Counted from the first letter of the stretch, positions 28,570 to 37,762 are shown. The stretch: DNA of 44,752 nt from Pirellulaceae bacterium (GCA_024102795.1 JAGFJK010000023.1:1-44752), one strand, 5' to 3'. Notes: generated from the sequence alone by a model not told the origin. Translations and numbers: made by a program.

Positions 28570-29643
28570 ATGCGCGAAATGCTCGAGGAAAAACTGGCCC
28601 GCTTCGAGGAGCTCGAACGGGCCATGTCCGACCCCGCCGTGCAGGCCGACTCCAGCCGCATGGCAACCGTGGCCCGCGAACACGGTTCGATCGCCCGGCT
28701 GGCCACCAAGTACCGCACCTTCCGCAAGGTGAACGACGAGATCGCCGAACTGCTGGAAATGGTCCAGAGCAGCGACCCGGACGAGCGCGAGATGGCCGAG
28801 GCGGAGCTGCCGGTGATCCGCCGCCGCCGCGAGAAGATCTGGGACGAACTGCTGGAGCTGACGATCGGCGGCGAGGACGCCAACCGCACGCGGTGCGTCA
28901 TGGAGATCCGCGCTGGGACGGGGGGCGACGAGGCGGCCCTGTTCGCCCGCGACCTGTACGACATGTACAAGCGGCACGCCGAAACCAAGGGCTGGAAGGT
29001 CGAGATCCTGGACGCCAATCCCACGGAACTGGGCGGCTTCAAGGAGATCACGCTGGCCCTGTCCGGCGAGGGCGTGTACCGCGAGCTGCGGTACGAAAGT
29101 GGCACGCACCGCGTGCAGCGGGTCCCCGAAACCGAAGCCAAGGGCCGCGTCCACACCTCGGCCGCCACCGTGGCCGTGCTGCCGGAACCGGAGGACGTGG
29201 AAGTCGATCTCAAGCCCGACGACTACCGCAAGGACATCTTCCACGCCAGCGGACCCGGCGGGCAGCACGTCAACAAAACGGCCTCGGCCATCCGACTGAC
29301 TCACTACGAGACGGGTATCGTCGTCTCGATGCAGGACGAGAAGAGCCAGCACAAGAACCTGGCCAAGGCCCTGCGGGTGCTCAAGTCGCGGCTGTACGAC
29401 CACTACCAGCACCTGGAGGACGCCAAGCGGGCCAGCGAACGCAAGAACATGGTCGGCACGGGCGACCGCAGCCAGAAGATCCGCACTTACAATTTTCCGG
29501 AGAATCGGGTCACCGACCACCGCATCCACCTGACGCTCCATAAACTGGATATGATCATCGGCGGCAATCTGCAGCCGGTTACGGATGCCCTGATCGACCA
29601 CGACCGCGGCCAGTTGCGGGGCACCATGGGCATCGACGACTGA
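28570..29643 (+). CDS. prfA: Peptide chain release factor 1
   Basis: 357 residues, full length. It ends translation at UAA and UAG in the ribosomal A site. The GGQ motif (residues 230-232, in GPGGQHVN) catalyses peptidyl-tRNA hydrolysis. The stop-codon tripeptide is Pro186-Glu187-Thr188 where E. coli RF1 has PAT; Pro and Thr are kept. [20 protein letters not shown] is the family signature region. The next gene, prmC, encodes the methylase that modifies the Gln of GGQ, so enzyme and substrate are adjacent. Confidence 0.97.
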   Translation: MREMLEEKLARFEELERAMSDPAVQADSSRMATVAREHGSIARLATKYRTFRKVNDEIAELLEMVQSSDPDEREMAEAELPVIRRRREKIWDELLELTIGGEDANRTRCVMEIRAGTGGDEAALFARDLYDMYKRHAETKGWKVEILDANPTELGGFKEITLALSGEGVYRELRYESGTHRVQRVPETEAKGRVHTSAATVAVLPEPEDVEVDLKPDDYRKDIFHASGPGGQHVNKTASAIRLTHYETGIVVSMQDEKSQHKNLAKALRVLKSRLYDHYQHLEDAKRASERKNMVGTGDRSQKIRTYNFPENRVTDHRIHLTLHKLDMIIGGNLQPVTDALIDHDRGQLRGTMGIDD

Positions 29644-29689
29644 TCGCCCGGCGGCTACCGCGGCCTGGAACAAGGATGAGCGTGCCGGC

Positions 29690-30574
29690 ATGTCGTCGAA
29701 CGAAGCCTGGACCATCGGGCGGTTGCTGCAGTGGACCGCCGATTATCTGAAGCAGCGCGGCGCGGACAACCCGCGGTTGGACGCCGAGGTGCTGCTGGCC
29801 CATGCCGCGGGCTGCGAGCGGATCGAACTTTACACGCGGTTCAACGACGCGGCCGACGAGCCGCTGCGGGAGACCTTCCGGCAGCTCGTCCGCCGCCGCG
29901 CCGACGGCACGCCGGTGGCCTACCTGGTCGGGCGCCGCGAATTCTATTCGCTGGCGTTCCAGGTCACGCCGGCCGTGCTCATCCCGCGGCCGGAGACCGA
30001 GTTCGTGGTGATCGAGGTGCTCGATCTGCTCAAGCGGCCCGAATTCCGCGACCGGCCGGTGGAAGTCGCCGACGTGGGGACCGGCAGCGGCGTGATCGCC
30101 GTGTGCGTCGCGCGGCACGCGCCGCGGTGCCACGTGACGGCCCTGGACATCAGCCCCGAGGCGCTGGCGGTGGCCTCCGAGAACGCTCGCCGGCACCAGG
30201 TCGCGGAACGCGTGACCTGTGTCCAGAGCGACCTGCTGGAGGCGTTGCCCGACCATTCCCATCTGGACATCGTGGTCAGCAACCCGCCCTACGTGACGCA
30301 GTCCGAGTACGACGCGCTGCCCGCCATGATCCGGGACCATGAGCCGCGGCAGGCGCTGCTGGGCGGCGCCGACGGCCTGGACGTGATCGCCCGTCTGGTG
30401 CCACAGGCCGCCGACCACCTGGTCGCGGGCGGCGCCCTCGTGCTGGAGATCAGCCCGATGCTGGCCGAACGGGTCTGCGATCTGCTGCGAGCCGACCCCC
30501 GCTGGTCGGCCCCGACGCTGGTCCGCGACCTGGCGGGCCTGAGCCGGGTGGTGCGGGTGCTCAAGCAGAGTTGA
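29690..30574 (+). CDS. prmC: Release factor glutamine methyltransferase
   Basis: 294 residues. It uses S-adenosylmethionine to N5-methylate the GGQ glutamine of RF1 and RF2. The AdoMet motif VADVGTGSGVIAVCVARH lies at about residues 122-140. The catalytic NPPY is in VVSNPPYVTQSEYDALP at about 199-215. The N-terminal helical domain (1-90), with NPRLDAEVLLAHAAG, is typical and binds the release factor. It follows prfA by 46 bases. Its 3' end overlaps the convergent acyltransferase gene by 14 bases. Confidence 0.95.
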   Translation: MSSNEAWTIGRLLQWTADYLKQRGADNPRLDAEVLLAHAAGCERIELYTRFNDAADEPLRETFRQLVRRRADGTPVAYLVGRREFYSLAFQVTPAVLIPRPETEFVVIEVLDLLKRPEFRDRPVEVADVGTGSGVIAVCVARHAPRCHVTALDISPEALAVASENARRHQVAERVTCVQSDLLEALPDHSHLDIVVSNPPYVTQSEYDALPAMIRDHEPRQALLGGADGLDVIARLVPQAADHLVAGGALVLEISPMLAERVCDLLRADPRWSAPTLVRDLAGLSRVVRVLKQS

Positions 30575-31847
30575 TCTGCGGTGGGGCGTCCGAGCGGACT
30601 GGCCGGACGGCTGCCAGTTGGCTTCCGCCGCCGTCCTCGTACAGCGGCGATTCCAGGGCCAGTTCGTCCAGCATCGTTTGCAAGTCGCGTTCGAGCCGGG
30701 CCATCAGCGGGTCCACCGTCGCTCGCCGATCCCGCTCCGGCGAAACCTCGATCGCCGGGGCCACGCGGATGATCACTTTCAATGAGCCGTGGACCTTGAC
30801 CCGGTCGGTCAGGTCCTCTTCGAACCGTTCGATCGTCTCCAGCAACCGATCGACCGACGCGCGTGTGACCAGGTAGTCGGGCAGGTAGCACGAGACCTGC
30901 TGGGCCAGGTAGATATCGGCCAGTTGGTTCCAGCGCCGCTGGCGTTCGGCCGGCTCGACCTGCCCGGAGGTCATGTCGGGCATGATCTTCATCCGCAGCG
31001 CCTTGACGCGCGGCACGACCGGCCCGGCTTGGCGGGCGCCGAGCCATTCCTCCTCCAGCGGGCCGAGCAGGCGGTCGATCAGTCCCTGCTGCCGTTCGGC
31101 CGTCCGGCCGGTCTGCGGCTGGCCGAAGTACTCCAGTTCCTTCAGGCAGAGCAGCGCCTGGCCGATGCGGTTGATCCGCTGCATCAGCGGCACGCCGCGA
31201 CGCGGCTGCCAGGAGAAACGCTGTTCGATCTCGCTCAGCACCGGATCGACCGAAGCCAGCAAGTCGCCTCCGAAGCGGTACTTCAAGGCCACCGGGTGCA
31301 GCATGATCTGGCCGCCGGGCACCGCCTTGGCCCGCCGTTTGGCCGCCGTGCGAGCGATGAAGGCCACGCCGTCCAGCAGGGCGTGCAGCCGGTCGTTGGT
31401 CCGGGTGACGGCCCCTTCGGGGAAGATGATCAGCGGCCGCTCGGCCCGTTCCAGGATCTCGATCGCCGTATTGATCGCCGCCCGGTCGACGCCCTCGCGG
31501 TTCACGCTGAAACCGCCCATCCGCCGGATGGCCCAGGCCGAGAAGCGGTCCTGATTGAACAGGTGCCAACTGGCCATGGCGTACACGTGGCAGCCCACTT
31601 CGCGAGCCAGCCAGCCCATCACGATCGGATCGCCGGCCCGCGAATGGTTGGGGGTCAGCAGGATGCCGTGCCCCTGGTCCAGCGACTGGCGTAGCAGTTC
31701 CTGGCCGCGCACCTCGTAGCCCACCACGCCCTCCACGCGGCGGAGCCAGATGCCGTGCAGGTTGAAGCGCTGGATGAACGACGACCAGCCGGTGCGCCGG
31801 TACGGAGGCACGAACTGGTAGGGCTTCTCGATCAGGATCTTCTGCAT
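30561..31847 (-). CDS. 1-acyl-glycerol-3-phosphate acyltransferase family protein
   Basis: 428 residues. The PlsC motif I, NHSRAGD, gives His68-x4-Asp73. The second block, IIFPEGAVTRTND (about residue 140), contains the FPEG phosphate-binding element. The N-terminal 250 residues form the acyltransferase domain. The C-terminal 180 are helical and unlike E. coli PlsC, and may serve membrane association or another acceptor. It is a predicted membrane-bound lipid acyltransferase; acceptor and acyl donor are not evident. It lies 16 bases downstream of galE on the same strand. Confidence 0.85.
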   Translation of the reverse strand: MQKILIEKPYQFVPPYRRTGWSSFIQRFNLHGIWLRRVEGVVGYEVRGQELLRQSLDQGHGILLTPNHSRAGDPIVMGWLAREVGCHVYAMASWHLFNQDRFSAWAIRRMGGFSVNREGVDRAAINTAIEILERAERPLIIFPEGAVTRTNDRLHALLDGVAFIARTAAKRRAKAVPGGQIMLHPVALKYRFGGDLLASVDPVLSEIEQRFSWQPRRGVPLMQRINRIGQALLCLKELEYFGQPQTGRTAERQQGLIDRLLGPLEEEWLGARQAGPVVPRVKALRMKIMPDMTSGQVEPAERQRRWNQLADIYLAQQVSCYLPDYLVTRASVDRLLETIERFEEDLTDRVKVHGSLKVIIRVAPAIEVSPERDRRATVDPLMARLERDLQTMLDELALESPLYEDGGGSQLAAVRPVRSDAPPQINSA

Positions 31848-31877
31848 GGCAGTTTGGCCGGGGCCCTGGGGACCGGT

Positions 31878-32861
31878 TCAGTCGTCGTAGCCCTGGGGGT
31901 GCGTGGAGTGCCAGAGCCAGGCCGTTTCCACGATCGATTCAATGTCGGTGTAGCGGGGGTTCCAGCCGAGCACCTGGCGGGCCAACTGGCAGTCGGCGAC
32001 CAGTTCGGGCGGATCGCCCGGACGGCGCGGACCAAGCACTTCGGGGATCTTGTGCCCGGTCACCCGGCGGCAGGCGTCGATCACCTGCCGCACGCTGGTT
32101 CCCTGTCCGGTTCCCAGGTTCAGTTGCAGCGTCTGGCTGGGCTGCAGGATCTCGAGCGCCTTGACGTGGGCCCAGGCCAGGTCGTCCACGTGGACGTAGT
32201 CGCGGATGCAGGTGCCGTCGGGAGTCGGGTAGTTGTCGCCGAACACCACGGCCCGCGGCCGCTGGCCGAGCGCCACCTGCAGCACCAGCGGGATCAGGTG
32301 CGATTCGGGATCGTGATCCTCCCCCAGGTCGCCCGCCGGCGAGGCACCGGCCGCGTTGAAGTACCGCAGCGCCGCGTGGCTCCAGCCGTACGCCGCCGTG
32401 TAGTCGCCCAGCGCCTGCTCGATCACCAGCTTGGTCCAGCCGTAGGGGTTGATCGGATTCTGCGGCGTGGATTCCGGAATCGGAATCTGCCGCGGGATCC
32501 CGTATGTGGCCGTGGTGCTGCTGAACACGATCCGATCGACCCCCTCGGCCCGCATCGCCTCGAGCAGGCTGAGCGTGGCCACGACGTTGTTCTGATAGTA
32601 GCGGGCCGGGTCCGCGACGCTTTCTCCCACCAGGGCAAAGGCGGCGAAGTGCATGACCGCCTCGATCCGCCGCTCCCGCATCGTCGCCTGCAGCAGCCCC
32701 CGATCATGCAGGTCCCCGACGATTAACTGGTCGGCCCGCACCGCCGCGCGGTGCCCGCGCACCAGGCTGTCGTAGACCCAGACCTCGTGCCCGCTCCGCT
32801 CCAGCGCGCGGACGGCGTGAGAGCCGACGTAACCGGCTCCCCCTGTGACGAGTACGTGCAT
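31878..32861 (-). CDS. galE: UDP-glucose 4-epimerase
   Basis: 327 residues from ATG at 32861, chosen because MHVLVTGGAGYVGSH is the usual start; the open frame extends upstream without family similarity. GGAGYVGS is the NAD-binding Rossmann loop. FSSTTATYG and NPYGWTK give the catalytic Ser-Tyr-x3-Lys set of short-chain dehydrogenases. LRYFNAAGA and RDYVHVDDLAWAH are epimerase signatures. It interconverts UDP-glucose and UDP-galactose for envelope polysaccharide. It is divergent from the recombinase gene at 33124. Confidence 0.95.
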   Translation of the reverse strand: MHVLVTGGAGYVGSHAVRALERSGHEVWVYDSLVRGHRAAVRADQLIVGDLHDRGLLQATMRERRIEAVMHFAAFALVGESVADPARYYQNNVVATLSLLEAMRAEGVDRIVFSSTTATYGIPRQIPIPESTPQNPINPYGWTKLVIEQALGDYTAAYGWSHAALRYFNAAGASPAGDLGEDHDPESHLIPLVLQVALGQRPRAVVFGDNYPTPDGTCIRDYVHVDDLAWAHVKALEILQPSQTLQLNLGTGQGTSVRQVIDACRRVTGHKIPEVLGPRRPGDPPELVADCQLARQVLGWNPRYTDIESIVETAWLWHSTHPQGYDD

Positions 32862-33089
32862 GGCGGACTTCCACGGCAAAAGTTGGCGAACGAACCTGCG
32901 GCCTGGCGCAATCACACGGGCGAAACAGGGTGGCTTGAAGAGGAGGGGCAACGCGGCCCGAATCCACTTGATAACCGCCCCGGGCGTGCGCGGCAATCCT
33001 GAATTGCGGTCTGCCGCCATCGCCACCGCCTCCGGCAACCGGTGCCGGGCCGGGGCAAGTACGGGGAAAGACCGCCCGAGGAATCGACC

Positions 33090-33129
33090 GCTTGCCAGAC
33101 AAAATGCCCGCTCGCCAGACAAAATGACT
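33090..33129 (+). repeat. 20-base tandem duplication of the recombinase start region
   Basis: Two adjacent units, GCTTGCCAGACAAAATGCCC and GCTCGCCAGACAAAATGACT, match at 17 of 20 bases. Each carries AAAATG. The second ATG (33124) starts the recombinase; the first (33104) opens a short leader frame. Confidence 0.7.
33104..33127 (+). CDS. Seven-codon leader frame overlapping the recombinase start
   Basis: ATG at 33104 encodes MPARQTK and stops at TGA 33125-33127, overlapping the recombinase ATG as ATGA. This could give translational coupling or tuning. It arises from the tandem duplication. No ribosome-binding site is evident before either ATG, so translation is unproven. Confidence 0.3.
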   Translation: MPARQTK

Positions 33130-34065
33130 ACCCGCAAGACCAAACTGGCGCTGGCCGCCTCGCGACCGGAAGCGACCGAAGTGCCTCGGCGGCGCGAGGC
33201 GTTTCTGCATTACTTGCGGACGGAGTGCCACCTGGCGGAAAACAGCGTGGCCGCGTACGGCCGCGACCTGGCCCGCTTCACCCGCTGGGTCGACCGCCGG
33301 CCGCTGCGGGGTCTGACCGTCGCCGAACTGTCGGACTATGTCGCCTGGCTGAAGACCGAGAACCTCTCGCCCACCAGCATCGCCCGCCACATCGTGGCCC
33401 TGCGGATGTTCTTCCGCTACCTGCAACTGGAAGGCGTGCTGGAAGAGAATCTGGCCGAACTGCTGGGCAGCCAGAAGCTCTGGCAGCGCGTGCCGCACGT
33501 GCTGTCGCCGCGGGCCGTCGAGCAGTTCCTGACCGCTCCGGCGCGCTACGATTCGTACTGGCGCCGCGACCGGGCCCTGCTGGAACTGCTGTACGCCACC
33601 GGTTGCCGGGCCTCGGAACTGTCCCACCTGAAGTTCCGGGACCTGCATCTGAAAGAGAAGTACTGCCTGTGCGAGGGCAAGGGGAGCAAGCAGCGGATCA
33701 CGCCGCTAGGCGACGCGGCGGTGGCTGCCATCGAAAGCTACCTGGAACACGAGCGGCCCCGCCTGGCCGCCTCCGCCTTGGAGCCGCCGGCCTGGCTGCT
33801 GCTGACCCGCACCGGCCGGCGCTTGCGGCGGGAGGCGATCTGGGAGCTGGTCAAGAAGTACGCGGTCCGAGCCGGCATCCCGGCCAACATCAGCCCGCAC
33901 ACGCTGCGGCACAGCTTTGCCACCCATTTGCTGGCCGGCGGCGCCGACCTGCGGCAGGTGCAGGAAATGCTCGGCCACGCCAGCATCGCCACCACCCAGA
34001 TCTACACGCACGTGGACCAGTCGCGGCTGAAGCGGGTACACCAGCAGTTTCACCCTCGGGCGTAG
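33124..34065 (+). CDS. Tyrosine recombinase of the XerC/XerD type
   Basis: 313 residues, typical Xer length. The N-terminal SAM-like domain (about 20-110) reads FLHYLRTECHLAENSVAAYGRD. The catalytic domain has Arg in ATGCRASELSHL, Lys in the EGKGSKQR hairpin, HTLRHSF for His-x2-Arg, LGHASIATTQIYTH for the second His and Tyr nucleophile. This complete set points to chromosome dimer resolution at dif with FtsK. The gene is not next to phage or integron genes. XerC versus XerD cannot be decided by eye. Confidence 0.93.
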   Translation: MTTRKTKLALAASRPEATEVPRRREAFLHYLRTECHLAENSVAAYGRDLARFTRWVDRRPLRGLTVAELSDYVAWLKTENLSPTSIARHIVALRMFFRYLQLEGVLEENLAELLGSQKLWQRVPHVLSPRAVEQFLTAPARYDSYWRRDRALLELLYATGCRASELSHLKFRDLHLKEKYCLCEGKGSKQRITPLGDAAVAAIESYLEHERPRLAASALEPPAWLLLTRTGRRLRREAIWELVKKYAVRAGIPANISPHTLRHSFATHLLAGGADLRQVQEMLGHASIATTQIYTHVDQSRLKRVHQQFHPRA

Positions 34066-34103
34066 CATGCCGCCAAGCCGGCGGGGCAACCGATCCGGCG
34101 GGA

Positions 34104-34463
34104 TTACCCCCGTACCGCGTTTCGGAGGTCGGCCAGGTCGACGAATTCCAGCGTGGAGATATGCGTGGCTTCGAGCACCACGCGGGGCGCCACGCCGGCG
34201 GCCAGCGCTTCCTTCCAGCGCAAGACGCACAAACACCAGCGGTCGCCCGGCTGCAATCCCGGAAAGCCATAGGCTGGATTGGGTGTCGACAAGTCGTTGC
34301 CTCGCCGGCGGGAGAATTCCAGGAACTCGCGGGTCATCTCGGCACAGACCAGGTGCAGGCCCTGGTCGTCGGCGCCCGTGTTGCAGCAGCCATCGCGATA
34401 GAACCCGGTCAACGGCGCGGCCGAGCAGAGTTCCAGATCCGTTCCCAGGACGTTCTTGGCCAT
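34104..34463 (-). CDS. DUF2237 family protein
   Basis: 119 residues, full family length. NVLGTDLELCSAAPLTGFYR, DGCCNTG, GNDLSTP, GFPGLQPGDRWCLC and RWKEALAAGV are the family's hallmark segments. The five cysteines (the CC pair, VCAEM and CLC) suggest metal or redox function, but none is established. It lies at the end of the leftward ExbB/ExbD cluster, 45 bases past the last ExbD gene, and may simply be read through. Confidence 0.9.
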   Translation of the reverse strand: MAKNVLGTDLELCSAAPLTGFYRDGCCNTGADDQGLHLVCAEMTREFLEFSRRRGNDLSTPNPAYGFPGLQPGDRWCLCVLRWKEALAAGVAPRVVLEATHISTLEFVDLADLRNAVRG

Positions 34464-34508
34464 GGTCGACTTTCGCTGCGCGAGCCAGCAGCGGCTGGCG
34501 GCCTCCAG

Positions 34509-35006
34509 TTAACTGCCGGCCGGTCGCGGCGGGGCGAACTTGATCTTCTCGACCAGCTTGACGATGCTTCCGCTGTCATCCACAAAGCCCGACACGGCGG
34601 TGATGGCGTTCACCACGTGTTCGTATCGCAGGTTGTAATCGCAGTCCAGCTCCACTTCGGCCGTTTCCTGGATGCTGCCGGGCCCCCGTTCGTTGCCGAT
34701 AATCCCGATCATGTAGTCGTTCAGGCTGCGCCAATCGGAGAACGCCTTGTCGTTGAGCATGATGCCGGCCGGGTTGCCCCCCGCGTCGGCCCGCAGGCGG
34801 ACCTTCATCGGCGGCAGGGCGTCATCGTCCGGCAGCCCTTCGCTGGGGGCCGCCAGGGGCATCTTGATGTTGAAGTCGCCTTCCTGCGAGACGATCTTGA
34901 ACGTCATGATGAAGAACACCAGGAGCTGAAACACGATGTCGATCATCGGCGTCATCTGGATTTCAACCTTGGTCTCACCCGACTTGGTCGAATGGCGGAT
35001 CCGCAT
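34509..35006 (-). CDS. ExbD/TolR-type biopolymer transport protein, copy 2
   Basis: 165 residues. A short cytoplasmic tail precedes one transmembrane helix (MTPMIDIVFQLLVFFIMTF) containing the Asp that carries protons in ExbD/TolR. The remainder is the periplasmic domain. GGAGATCTTCCT-ATG provides a ribosome-binding site. With ExbB it would form a proton-driven energiser. It differs from the other ExbD at 35118 in its periplasmic part, so a heteromeric D-D' complex is likely. Confidence 0.9.
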   Translation of the reverse strand: MRIRHSTKSGETKVEIQMTPMIDIVFQLLVFFIMTFKIVSQEGDFNIKMPLAAPSEGLPDDDALPPMKVRLRADAGGNPAGIMLNDKAFSDWRSLNDYMIGIIGNERGPGSIQETAEVELDCDYNLRYEHVVNAITAVSGFVDDSGSIVKLVEKIKFAPPRPAGS

Positions 35007-35117
35007 AGGAAGATCTCCAGCGGCAGGGCAGGGGGGGCGTGAACCGAGGGACCGATCCGGGGAGCCAAACGCAGAACAACCGCACCGCCGCGCCGCTCCG
35101 CGCGCAGCGGTGCCCGG

Positions 35118-35561
35118 CTAATTGCCGACGTCTTCCTTGGCGCGCAGCGCGAACGTCTCGAAGCGGTTTTCCTGGCAGACCTTGATCAGCTCCTGGACCT
35201 TGCCCGTCTGGGCATCGCGGTGCGCGCGGATAATGATCGTGGCCTCGGTCAGCGGCCGGTTCTGCGATTCCAGCACGTAGGCTTCCTTCTGCAGGTAGGG
35301 CTTGAGCCCTTCCATGAAAACCTCCTGGCCGCCGATGATCACCGTGCCTTCCTTGGTCAAGTGCAGCGTGACCGGATAGTCCATCGGTTTGTCCGGCGGC
35401 TTGGCCAGCGTGCTTTCGGGAAGCTGGATCTTCTCGTTCTGCTCGCTTTGCGTGAAGTTGATCAGCACCATGAAGAAGGCGATCAACTGGAAGGTCATAT
35501 CGATCATCGGCGTCAGGTCGCCTTCGGCCATGTCCGATGTCTTCTTGGTCGTCAGTCGCAT
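35118..35561 (-). CDS. ExbD/TolR-type biopolymer transport protein, copy 1
   Basis: 147 residues. MAEGDLTPMIDMTFQLIAFFMVLINF contains the DLTPMID proton-site signature and the single transmembrane helix. The periplasmic domain has IIGGQEVFMEGLKPYL and ATIIIRAHRDAQTGKVQELI, typical of ExbD. It directly follows the exbB-like gene (17 bases), so they are co-expressed. Confidence 0.92.
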   Translation of the reverse strand: MRLTTKKTSDMAEGDLTPMIDMTFQLIAFFMVLINFTQSEQNEKIQLPESTLAKPPDKPMDYPVTLHLTKEGTVIIGGQEVFMEGLKPYLQKEAYVLESQNRPLTEATIIIRAHRDAQTGKVQELIKVCQENRFETFALRAKEDVGN

Positions 35562-35578
35562 GGCGGGAGTCTTCCGGA

Positions 35579-36406
35579 CTACGGCTTCTTGGGTGTGCCC
35601 ACGTTTTCAAAGCGGCTCATCAACCCCTCGCTCAGAATGCCCACTTCCAGCACCAGGCGCTGGACGCGATTCTTGAGAATGTTGTAGGCCGCGATCGCCG
35701 GAATGGCGATGAACAGTCCGATCAGCGTGGTGAACAAGGCGGTGGAGATACCGACCGCCAGGTCGGAGGCCTTGGGGGTGGAGCCGCCGGCGGCGATCAC
35801 CTGGAACGAGCTGATCATACCTTGCACCGTGCCGAGCAGACCGATCATCGGGCTGATGGTGCCGATCAACGCCATGTAGCTCAACCGGTGCTCCAGCTTC
35901 ATGTTCTCCTCCTCGCCCACCTCCTGCATCGCTTCCATGGCGGGGGCGTAACCGGCCGAGAGCTTTTCCAGTCCCGCGGAGAGGACCTGGCCGAGGAACG
36001 AATCGTCATTCTTGGCCATCTCGTAGGCTTCCTGGTAACGCTTCTCGTTCAGGTGGGCTTCGAAGCCTTCGACCAGATGCACCGGGCAGACGTTCTCGCG
36101 GCGGGCGGTCAGCAGGTTCATCACGAACAGGGCCACCAGCGTGAACGAAAGGGCCAGGAAGACCAGCGTATAGATCGGTCCCAGGGCTTCCCAGGTCCAC
36201 TGCAGATAGCTTTTCTCCTCGACCGGCGCCTGGCCGGTGTCGCCGCCGGCGTCCCCGGCCGGCGCGGCCCCCAGATCCTCATCCACCTGGGCCCTGGCGG
36301 CCGAGGGAGTCAGCAGATTGGCCAGCCCCGCCGTGCCCAGCAAAAACAGTCCCAGGGCCAGCCAGCACATCAGGGTGCCCGATTTGTTCCACGCAATCTC
36401 CCGCAT
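35579..36406 (-). CDS. MotA/TolQ/ExbB proton channel family protein
   Basis: 275 residues from ATG at 36406, which has GGAGAG seven bases upstream; a start at 36427 would add seven residues. A hydrophobic signal or helix (CWLALGLFLLGTAGLANLL) precedes an Asp/Gly-rich stretch. Three further membrane segments follow: IYTLVFLALSFTLVALFVMN, LSYMALIGTISPMIGLLGTV and LFTTLIGLFIAIPAIAAYN. The last two hold the Thr/Pro-rich MotA/ExbB signature. It couples proton flow to work across the envelope with the two ExbD proteins downstream. The extended N-terminus fits planctomycete ExbB proteins. Confidence 0.93.
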   Translation of the reverse strand: MREIAWNKSGTLMCWLALGLFLLGTAGLANLLTPSAARAQVDEDLGAAPAGDAGGDTGQAPVEEKSYLQWTWEALGPIYTLVFLALSFTLVALFVMNLLTARRENVCPVHLVEGFEAHLNEKRYQEAYEMAKNDDSFLGQVLSAGLEKLSAGYAPAMEAMQEVGEEENMKLEHRLSYMALIGTISPMIGLLGTVQGMISSFQVIAAGGSTPKASDLAVGISTALFTTLIGLFIAIPAIAAYNILKNRVQRLVLEVGILSEGLMSRFENVGTPKKP

Positions 36407-36553
36407 CAGAGCTCTCCAGAGAAGCATTCGCGTTTTGTGTGTCGCCAGTCAGATTTCGAGTTGGTCTCGGCCCGCGCTCGGCCCCGGCCCGTTATTCGCC
36501 GAAAACACGGGCAGTTATTCCAACCGCCCGGCCGCGGGCAATCCGGCATTCTA

Positions 36554-36595
36554 ATTTGCCGCCGCGGAGTTGGCAAAGGATTCTCGGCGGCAAAT
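36554..36595. terminator. 11-bp hairpin between the TPR gene and exbB
   Basis: ATTTGCCGCCG / CGGCGGCAAAT form a perfect stem with a 20-base loop. It lies 37 bases after the TPR gene stop on the minus strand. No T-run follows, so it may be a weak terminator or an mRNA-stabilising stem rather than a full intrinsic terminator. Confidence 0.4.
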
Positions 36596-36631
36596 GCCGC
36601 CAGGTCCGCGGGCCGGCTGGCCAGCGGGCTG

Positions 36632-37675
36632 TCATTGTTTGGCCCACAGGCTGCCGGAATACTTGTCCTTAAGCAGGCTGCGGGCCCGCACGGCCCGATC
36701 GGAGCGGTTGCTGGCCGCCCACAGATCGCTCAAGTAATACAGCGCCTCGGCATGCGTGTCGGGTTCCTGGTAGAACATCAGGTCCGTGTGCAGGTAGGCC
36801 AGCAGCGCGTCCTTGGTCTGGCCCAACTTGCGGTAACCGGCACCCAGGGCATTGTAAGCCCGCCCAAACAGGACGGGCGATTGCTGCGGGTCGTTGGCCG
36901 CGATCACCGCCTCGACCAGCTTGATTCCCGCGTCCGGCTGGCCCGTTTCGGCCAGGCAGTAGGCCTTGCCCACCTGGGCCAGCAGCTTCTGATTGGTGGC
37001 TTCGGCCGTGTCGAGTCCCATGCCCAGGACCTGGTCGTATTTGGTGAGCGCGCCGCTGAAGTTCTGCTGGGCCCGCAAGGCGGCGGCTTCCAGGACGGCG
37101 GACTTCATCTGGTATTCGGGCCATGGCGCGCGGGCCAGCGAACCGTAGTATTTCACGGCGTTGTCGTAGCTGCCCAGCGCCAACGCCAGGTCGCCCAGCA
37201 GTTCGGCCGATTCGAAGAAGTGGTAACTGCCCGAATTCTTGCTGGCGAAATCCAGCATCTGGCGGACGGCGGTCGCCTTGTCGCCGCCGCCGGTCAGCGC
37301 CAGTTTGCCCTGGCAATACGCCTTGTAGAACTCCACGTCCTGGCGGATCACGTCCCGCTGCAGGTCGGCCGGATTCAGCTTGTTCAGATTGTCCAGCGCG
37401 TCTTCCAGTTGCCCGCTGCCGACGCGGTCGCGGGCCGTTCGCAGTTCGCCCGGTTCGCCGCCAAACTGGATCTTGCGGATCTCGTTGACGGCGATCACCC
37501 GCGAACCGCCCGTCGTGTCGATCGTCACCTCCGCCGGCGACATGGCGGTGATCGTGCCCCGCGTCGGCGCGCCGCCCGAGGTGTAGACTTGATCTTCGAG
37601 TTGGGCCAGGGCCAAGGTTGGCAGTCCGAGCGCCAGGAGCCAGGCGGCGCACCAGGTACGAGTTGCAAGCAGCAT
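36632..37675 (-). CDS. Exported TPR-repeat protein of the ExbB cluster
   Basis: 347 residues from ATG at 37675, preceded by GGAG at suitable distance. The signal peptide reads CAAWLLALGLPTLALAQ. Residues 20-75 are a small beta domain (RGTITAMSPAEVTIDTTGGS, IRKIQFGGEP), recurrent in planctomycete proteins. Residues about 75-345 are TPR-like helices (SYHFFESAELLGDLALALGS, YNALGAGYRKLGQTKDALLA). Likely a periplasmic scaffold next to the proton-driven ExbBD complex; its partner is not shown. Confidence 0.82.
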   Translation of the reverse strand: MLLATRTWCAAWLLALGLPTLALAQLEDQVYTSGGAPTRGTITAMSPAEVTIDTTGGSRVIAVNEIRKIQFGGEPGELRTARDRVGSGQLEDALDNLNKLNPADLQRDVIRQDVEFYKAYCQGKLALTGGGDKATAVRQMLDFASKNSGSYHFFESAELLGDLALALGSYDNAVKYYGSLARAPWPEYQMKSAVLEAAALRAQQNFSGALTKYDQVLGMGLDTAEATNQKLLAQVGKAYCLAETGQPDAGIKLVEAVIAANDPQQSPVLFGRAYNALGAGYRKLGQTKDALLAYLHTDLMFYQEPDTHAEALYYLSDLWAASNRSDRAVRARSLLKDKYSGSLWAKQ

Positions 37676-37762
37676 GAGAAACTCCGCAATCAAGTGAATG
37701 TTGGTGAGTGATTGATGAGCAGGGTTGCCCGGCGGCAGCCCATCCGGGAAGGAGCGACCGGG

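Noticed and set aside
33042-35042. 666-residue plus-strand frame through the Xer, DUF2237 and ExbD genes
   Set aside because: Out of frame with Xer and antisense to the others; no protein signature.
35537-37711. 724-residue plus-strand frame over exbB and the TPR gene
   Set aside because: Antisense shadow rich in Gln, His and Arg; the minus strand has all family signatures.
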